Shown here: positions 56,629-64,000 of the stretch, in pieces | Numbering within the stretch: position 1 is the stretch's first letter | Layout of the letters: every line of letters begins with the position of its first letter | Assembly: GCF_000801105.2 (NCBI RefSeq) | Contig: NC_079514.1 | Span: 14,672,293 to 14,736,292 of the forward strand | Length of the DNA stretch: 64,000 nucleotides | Direction: 5' to 3' | Origin: Raphanus sativus | Taxonomy: Eukaryota > Streptophyta > Magnoliopsida > Brassicales > Brassicaceae | Notes under the pieces: model-generated | Told to the model about the DNA's origin: nothing | What the model saw: only the letters and a program-made list of their open reading frames with translations | Database searches by the model: none | Translations under genes and position numbers: made by a program

Positions 56629-59600
56629 ATGGCCGGGAAGAGTGGTGAGTCGGTGTCGATCTCTGTGCCGTATAGGAATTTGAGGAAGGATGTTGAAGTT
56701 GAGATGGTGACGAGGCATGGAAACGAACACGCTTCTTCTTCTTCGTCGTCATCTCCTTTGAATGGTGGTGAAGGCGTGGTGGGGAAGGGTTGTAGCTTGG
56801 TGACGCTGGTGCTTAGCTGTACAGTGGCTGCTGGTGTTCAATTTGGATGGGCATTGCAACTTTCTCTCCTCACTCCTTATATTCAGGTATGCTTCGTTGC
56901 CGCCATTTCTTGTAGGTGTGATAACAATTAAATTTAATGGTTTGGTTAGGTGACTTAATTTTAATTTTACTCTTTCTATCACATTTGAATTGGATGAATG
57001 GGAATTAAATATATAGTTACGTTTTGATATTAAACATATGCATCCAAAGTTGCCTATATTGTCTTCCCACCTCTATTGTCTCTTTTCTACAAGTGTAAGA
57101 AAGGGACTTCTTTTAGCTTTCTTCAGAACTAGCCTACATTCATTGTTGTTTTTGTTGCTGAGTGAACCCTTTGAGTTCTTACCTAACAGTGTTGCATTTG
57201 GCTGATTTGGTGTGTGCAGACCCTTGGAATATCGCACGCTTTTTCTTCTTTTATTTGGCTGTGCGGCCCTATTACAGGTCTTGTGGTAAGTTTTCAATCA
57301 TTATTTCTCTTGTAAGGATTATAATTAGTGATGTTGTGATGTAGATATATGATCAGAAACATTTTGTTGGTTCTTAGGTCCAGCCTTGTGTTGGCATTTG
57401 GAGTGATAAATGTACTTCAAAGTATGGAAGAAGACGACCTTTCATCCTCGTGGGATCGCTCATGATCTCAATATCAGTAAGGGGCAATACAAGATATGTT
57501 TTTATTTTTTCTTTCTTTAGGATATAGCTGCGTACGTTGTGTTTTACTTTTATATATATAAGCTAAACTAAAAACTTGCTATTTAGGTGATAATAATCGG
57601 GTTTTCTGCAGACATTGGGTATTTGTTAGGAGATACAAAAGAACATTGCAGGTTGCTCTCCTGCTACCCTGCCTGTGTCATGTTTTATAAAGAATGTTTA
57701 ATTTTTAAGTGTTTGACGACTTGATGATGATGTGTATATGCAAATGCAGTACTTTCAAAGGGACACGTACCAGGGCAGCTTTTGTCTTTATCATTGGGTT
57801 TTGGTTGTTGGATTTAGCAAATAACACAGTACAGGTTTATATCCTATCTAATCTACTACTCCAATGGTGTTAGTCATTACCTAAATACCCAGGAATGATG
57901 TTTTCTGCTTTGGTTTCAGGGACCTGCTCGTGCTCTTCTAGCTGATCTATCAGGTAGTGATATAACTTTTCCATACATGTAACAGACTGAAATCTAGAAT
58001 AGATTGAATTTGCATTGTTTCTGATCTGTAGAAAAAAAAACAAAAACATATGAGATGTCTCTTGCTTTCCTTAGGTCCTGATCAGCGGAATACTGCAAAT
58101 GCTGTCTTCTGCTTGTGGATGGCTATTGGGAATATCCTTGGGTTTTCAGCTGGGGCTAGCGGTCGATGGCAAGAGTAATCCTCTTTCTCAGAAGCTTGTA
58201 TTCTATTTCTTCATTTGCAGTTTCCATTTTTCACCAGCTATTAAATTATCCTGGTATTTTTACTGAGCAGATGGTTCCCTTTCTTAACCTCTAGAGCATG
58301 TTGTGCTGCATGTGGAAATCTTAAAGCAGCTTTTCTTCTTGCAGTAGTAAGCAGTCTGTTCTTTTTCTCTGACACATGCATCTACCAAACCCGGTCATGT
58401 TTATATCTTGGGGACCATATAGTCACAACTCTAGACATTCCTTTAGTATGTCTTTGTCAGTGTTTTATTTTTTTAAGTTTTAAAATTTCATCCACATTTA
58501 TCTACCATGTAGCTTTTGTTCGTATTTTTGCAACTGAAAATATTGTTGTATAGATTTTTAAGAGTTGTCATCTTTTTCAGGTCTTTCTCACTATATGCAC
58601 TCTTGTCACAATCTATTTTGCTGAAGAGATTCCTTTGGCAAGCAATAAGCCCACCCGTATACCAGATTCTGCACCTTTGCTGGATGATCTCCAGGCTAAA
58701 GATCCTGAGCACTCAACATCGAATCATGGTACTGCCAACGGGATTAAGTATGAGAGAGTGGAAGGTGATATGGATATACAGCTGGGAAAGTCAAACAATG
58801 AGCAACAAGCTGAGACCTTCATTGATGGCCCTGGATCTGTTTTAGTGAATTTGCTTACCAGTTTAAGGCATTTGCCGCCTGCTATGCACTCGGTTCTTAC
58901 CGTCATGGCTCTTACATGGGTGAGTACCAAACTAAAACATTACAGTATCTTTATACATTGTTTCCTGTTCATAGACCTTATAATTTTGATTGTATGTCCT
59001 CTTTCTTGCAGCTATCGTGGTTCCCCTTCTTTCTGTTTGATACAGATTGGATGGGAAGAGAAGTTTACCATGGGGATCCAACGGGAGATAGTTTGCACGT
59101 GGAACTTTATGATCAAGGTGTTCGGGAAGGTGCATTTGGCTTGTTACTAAACTCTGTAAGGATCAGTATAATAACATTATGGTCTGCTTACTTCAGTCAC
59201 TTACTACTCAGTTATTGAATTCTTTTTTTTTCCTTACTTGCATAGGTTGTTCTTGGGATCAGCTCATTCTTGATTGAACCAATGTGTCAGCGGATGGGTG
59301 CACGAGCTGTATGGGCTCTGAGCAATTTTACAGTATTCGCATGCATGGCAGGAACAGCTGTTATTAGCCTGATGTCTTTAAGGGATAACTCTAAAGGAAT
59401 CGAACATATAATAGCTGGAAACGAAACAACAAGAACCGCAGCCGTTGTCGTTTTTGCACTCCTTGGTTTTCCTCTAGCTGTAAGTATTCTCGTTACAACA
59501 TTTCTTTTAAATATGTGATGACAAAACCATCCTTTTGTTTCTTTTGTACAGATCACGTACAGTGTCCCTTTCTCTGTCACAGCAGAAGTCACTGCTGATT

Positions 59601-60009
59601 CCGGCGGTGGTCAAGGTCGGTGTAAAGATTCATTAATTCATTCATAGCTTTGCGTCTTAGATTTCAAAGCACCAAATGTTTACATGACAAGTTTCGAATT
59701 TTGTTCTCAATGTAGGTTTGGCTATAGGAGTGTTGAACCTTGCAATCGTTATTCCCCAGGCAATCTCTCAAATCTAACTAGACTTGAACTCATTATATTG
59801 ATAATGCTGCTCAATTAGTGACTAAATATGGTTTTAAGCAGATGATAGTCTCGCTTGGAGCTGGTCCATGGGATGCATTGTTTGGAGGAGGAAACTTACC
59901 TGCGTTTGTTTTGGCGTCTGTTGCTGCTTTTGCTGCTGGAGTTATTGCTTTGCGTAGCCTTCCTACACTATCTAGTGCTTTCCAGTCTACTGGTTTCCAC
60001 ATCGGGTGA
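56629..60009 (+). CDS. SUC3: Sucrose-proton symporter SUC3/SUT2
   Basis: Plasma-membrane sucrose/H+ cotransporter of the SUT2/SUC3 subfamily (major facilitator superfamily, 12 membrane segments), expressed in sieve elements and sink tissues in Arabidopsis. Fourteen exons join in frame: 56629-56886, 57220-57285, 57378-57476, 57587-57651, 57750-57834, 57920-57953, 58075-58174, 58271-58346, 58581-58919, 59012-59155, 59246-59479, 59552-59615, 59716-59759 and 59842-60009, giving 591 residues (Arabidopsis about 594). Hallmarks are [20 protein letters not shown] in the first segment, the loop [23 protein letters not shown], and the long N-terminus and enlarged central loop (exon 9) that separate SUC3 from other SUCs. 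The intron after exon 13 starts with GC (ccag|gcaatc), a rare GC-AG intron. Likely functional. Confidence 0.95.
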
Positions 60010-62026
60010 AATATTTTAAACCGGAACTCCAATACAAAACCGAGCCACACAGTCTTTTTTCATAAGGTATAGACTTAAGATTCAAATTCTTTTTGGCCAT
60101 GTTCTCGTCTCTCTATATATATGCATGTAGATTTCGTACATTTAGTTTTGTTGTAATGTAAAGACACAACAAGGTGACTCTAAATTTCAAATACACCTCT
60201 TTTATATCTTGAGATGTAGCACTATCTTCGTTATTCTGAATCACTTCAAAGAGTATTTCACTTGAAAATTAAAAATAGGTAATATTGCGTTTTTTGTAAT
60301 ATATGGTATGTACGTTTACCAAACATTTACTATCGATCGTATTTGATAAAATTTCACATATGCAGAATATAAAAGGGAAAAACAGAAATTCTTACTGTAA
60401 ATCATACATTTTGTATGAAAAACATGCCTGCGAGAGTGGAAGTAATGATATCGTCTTATATGATTATAATCAGACAATAATGTGACAGCCAAATAAAAAA
60501 ACGAAAGAAATGTTATAACTGTGAGGAACAAATCTGTATAATTTAAACTAGATTAGGATCCGCCTAAAGGGCGGAAATTTTAGGCGGAAATTGATTTGTC
60601 AAATTTCAATTAATAATATATGGTATATATAATATGTGTATATATATTATATATATTTGTGTAACATTTATATATATATATATATTAGACATATATAATA
60701 TTTTATTAAATATATATAGAATTTAATAGTGTTATAATTTGTGTTGTACTTGTTATTAGTTTGTATTTAATCTTTTTTCATTTTTAGTATAATAATTTGT
60801 CTTATCACACTTTTTACCTTTTAACTTATACACATAGTTATGCTCTTTTTCAAAAAAAAACTTATACACATAGTCTCGTAAAATGTAATATATAAAAAAA
60901 CATATTTAAAAAATCTACTGACCATATGCCACCATTATTTGGTCGTTTGAACAAAAAAAATCATGTTCTTGCATAACTGTGTATGTTGTGATATGATGTA
61001 GGTGAAAAGTAAATATATGGAAGTAAAGTCTATGTTGGCATAGACCAACATGAGCCTATGTTGATCTATGCCACAATTATTTGGTTTTTGGAAGATCAAT
61101 GAGCATAAGTATAGACGGTTTTTGTATGCTTACGTTGTAAATAAATCGGATATTTTTCTCTTATGTTTGGAATGATATGGAACTCGTTATTTAAGAGTGG
61201 TTCAGTTTTATATGATCTAATTATATTAAGAGATTAACCAAAAATATTATAAAAGTGTTACTGGTTAAGTTTAACTAATCTATGTTGGTTAAGATTTGGT
61301 TTAATTTAATTTGGTAGATTGCATTGTATAGGAGGCATGATATATTCTAGCACCAACTATGAAAGAGTCCAAAATTTAAATGAGAACTTCAAATAGTAGA
61401 TAATCCCTAAATTAATAGATTAGATATGTTACGGTTTGGTCCTACTCCAAGTCAACACACCCTCCAAGCTTGGTCACACCCTCTGCATATTGAATGATTA
61501 CGACCACACATTAAATATACAACAATTACTTAGACTCCACTATCCCCTTACTATTATTTGAGGAGACCACTAATCAAATTAACCTTTTGGTCATGTGTTT
61601 ATTACATGTGTGCCATTTTCTATGTGGCATCTCCACATTTCACCTCACACCAATTTTTCAAAAGCCCATCATTACCTAGAATATTTACTTCTCATGCCAT
61701 TGTAATGGACATATGTTATAATCAAAAGGGAATAAATATTATTAATACCCAATGCTTTGCGTGATGTGCTACACGTGATGTGCATATAGTTAATGTCCAA
61801 TGCTTTACGTTCATGCTTAACCATAAACTACCTCTTATATGCATCTTTTATATTTATGTTTATAAAATATGTTTATAAAATAGAGTTATATTGCTCGCAG
61901 GAAATTGCACTTTTATATGTCTGTTTTATAGTTTATGTTTATACAGACAATAACATTATGTATACTTCTTTTATATTTTGGTGATGTATTCTTTCTCAAC
62001 TGAAGTTATAATGCTGATACTAACAT

Positions 62027-62064
<38 letters not shown>

Positions 62065-62740
62065 CCGTAGAATATATATATATATATATTTTTGTTCCAA
62101 GAACATATATATTTATATATATATTGTTAATATAATGCTCATACTTATAATAGTTGTATGTCATATTTTCATACACATCCATCGTTTCGTGAAAACATAT
62201 ATTTTGAAGAATTGTTTTTATATTTTATGTGTATCGTAATTTTTATACTTTTGTATTTTTATAATACAATGAAGGCATAATTTAAAACGATTTACTGATA
62301 CAATAAATGTCATTATTGAATATAAAATCTCGCAAATCATGAATATAAAATCTCCCAATTTGGTATGCCAGTCAAGGAATAATTATGATTGATTTATGAT
62401 TCAGTCCCTAATCAGATCGTACATTATTATTTGCATTAATTTCTTGAATTTCCTGAATATGAAATCTCACAAAGCATGATTGATTTAGGATTCAGTCCCT
62501 AATCAGATTGCACTCTTTCCGTATTAACTCAATCACCACCTAATTGTTAGGCTTAATTGATATGATTAGCGATATTTCTTTTAATGTTTCATATTTGAGG
62601 CATAGTCTTAGTTTTGATGTTACCATAATTATAAAAACTCTTTGTCACATTTGTTATAAAAGGAAAGCCAGGTGAGTAAATGACTGTCTTTTGTTTTGTT
62701 ATAAAAACTCTTTGTCACATTTCGTTGACACCCAACACAA
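60010..62740. other. AT-rich repeats downstream of SUC3
   Basis: SUC3 3' UTR sequence comes first, then a further ACTAG-start repeat at 60547 (palindrome ccgcctaaagggcgg, 60560-60574). (TA)n runs lie at 60668-60685 and 62030-62060. A Helitron-like block at 61550-61710 shares words with 63080-63215 (catgtgt, tttctatgtggca, tgccattg). A pair of repeats, gattgatttatgattcagtc and relatives, lies at 62388 and 62480, and a tandem pair, ataaaaactctttgtcacattt, at 62631 and 62701. No intact gene. Confidence 0.5.
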
Positions 62741-63005
62741 ATGGCTGTCTTTTGTTTTGTGCCTCTCAAAAATATCCTCGATGGATCGCGTAATCCTCAT
62801 ATTCTGATTGGTAATTCAAATTTTTTCTGTTCATGAAGTATCAAATATTGTTTAACTAGCAGCGTATTGTTATATAGTTGTTTTACTAATCCATTTTGGT
62901 TATCATAGATGTCATCGGACATGTTGTGCAAGTGGGTCGCATTCAGATGTTTTCAGTTAATGGAAAAGAGATCCCGAAGATTTCATTGCTGATACGTAAT
63001 GCAGA
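62741..63005 (+). pseudogene. RPA1-like OB-fold (DUF223) gene fragment, Helitron-associated type
   Basis: Two exon-like pieces join in frame: 62741-62810 (MAVFCFVPLKNILDGSRNPH) and 62909-63005 (DVIGHVVQVGRIQMFSVNGK, then EIPKISLLIRNAE), both ending at splice-donor-like sites. The second is the DUF223 OB-fold motif of the replication-protein-A-like genes that are numerous in Brassicaceae and often carried by Helitrons. The part expected between them is missing and no downstream exons appear, so it is a fragment. Confidence 0.7.
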
Positions 63006-64000
63006 GTAAGTTCTGTTTAAAAATCATATTCAAATTTCGTCACATAGTTGATATCCCTTATATATTAAAATAGAAGCCTTTTAGAGACTAACCTTATATT
63101 CATGTGTTATTAACAAGAATGACATTTCCTATGTGGCAACACCATATTACTTCTCAACCTCTTTGTGTAAAAATCCTCTTCTTACTAGACTTATTACATT
63201 TTTTGCCATTGTGAATTAATAGTAGCTTAACATAATGTTTTAGTCATATTAATTGGTTATGTGCATTGATATGGACGATAATATCAAATCCGATAGGGTT
63301 TTTATAATGTTATACGAAATTAATATGATAGTATATGATATCTATAGTCACAATTGATAGAGTTTTGACTATATATATGATTCATATTTTTATAATATTA
63401 TATTTCTTTACGACTCTAAATTATAAATGATATTTTAGGGACTGAAAAGTATAAATGATTCATAATTTTGTTTTTCTATAAAACTTTAGTGCATGACATT
63501 TATTTTGATGAATATTTTTTTGTATTTTATGGGATACATGACATTTATTTTTAGATAGACAATATAAATTGTTTTATATTATAATATCAAAATGTCGTAT
63601 ATAAAACTTTATGAGCAATCTTGAAAATTATAAAATACATTCAAAAATGAATTCCATATTAAATTTATTGCAATCCCTAAATTTTTGCAAAAATACTTTT
63701 TGATTACAAAATTATCATAAATGATGACATATATATTGAAAATGGAAATTTATAAAATTATTTCCGATTAAATTTAAGGCAAATATCAATGTTTAATGTG
63801 GACTTCCTTAATTTATGCCATATGCATATAATACTTTCTATAATTATCTGAAAATCTCTGATTATAATCATATACAAAATTAATAGGATAGTCTAATATA
63901 TATAGTCACAACTGATAGAGTTTTGACTATATATACAATTCATATTATTATAATATTTAAATTCTTTACGATTAATAAATGATACATGACATTTTTAAGA
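63006..64000. other. Helitron-like repeat and AT-rich DNA
   Basis: From 63059 the sequence tatattaaaatagaagcctt resembles the 5' end of Helitron-type repeats in this family. Around 63340-63365 and again at 63896-63930 a block like atagtcacaattgatagagt is repeated. No coding sequence recognised. Confidence 0.45.

Overview
The window is plant nuclear DNA from the mustard family, most likely a Brassica-type genome. Gene order and protein sequences follow one block of Arabidopsis thaliana chromosome 2 in descending order: a RING-H2 gene, RNS1, a PPR gene, an apyrase, a RING-CH gene, PKS1, SKIP11 and SUC3. The assignments rest on recalled Arabidopsis sequences and on complete intron-exon reconstructions; no search was run. 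Introns, AT-rich spacers, a Pol II U2 snRNA promoter and abundant plant transposons all fit.

From left to right: 1-1.6 kb holds repeats and a broken RING-H2 gene with a 51-bp coding minisatellite. 3.2-4.1 kb is a foldback Mutator-like element. 4.5-5.5 kb is the secreted T2 ribonuclease RNS1 (minus strand). 6.3-15.6 kb is an expanded interval that carries a DNA element rich in simple repeats, a Stowaway-like MITE, the deleted remains of a DYW-type PPR gene (OTP85-like), a 3.7-kb element with inverted ends, and an unrecognised gene split by a TRIM retrotransposon. 16.0-18.3 kb is apyrase APY6, 19.6-21.3 kb is a RING-CH membrane protein gene, 23.5-24.7 kb is the end of a CACTA transposon, and 25.4-26.7 kb is PKS1.

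28-34 kb is a small-RNA-gene cluster: an intact-looking U2 snRNA gene, a U2 pseudogene that lost its branch-point-recognition bases, two identical tRNA-Ala(AGC) genes and one tRNA-Arg(ACG) gene, all within partly inverted segmental duplications. 36.0-37.4 kb is the F-box/kelch gene SKIP11 (minus strand). 39.5-49.1 kb is a decayed Ty1/copia element interrupted by a young Ty3/gypsy derivative with two 2,772-bp LTRs and a perfect 5-bp target duplication. Its internal region lacks most of pol. 50.3-54.7 kb has a SINE, an Emigrant-like MITE, a 5'-truncated LINE and a short palindrome-ended repeat. 56.6-60.0 kb is the 14-exon sucrose transporter SUC3. The last 4 kb is AT-rich, with Helitron-like fragments including an RPA-like OB-fold piece.

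The intact host genes are independent single-gene units (RNA salvage, nucleotide hydrolysis, ubiquitin ligation, phytochrome/phototropin signalling, sucrose transport) and do not form a pathway. The notable content is how the block was rebuilt by transposons: precise nested insertions with target duplications, one gene lost by deletion, one gene split by a TRIM, and duplication and partial inactivation of the U2/tRNA cluster. I did not find a clearly new multi-gene system.
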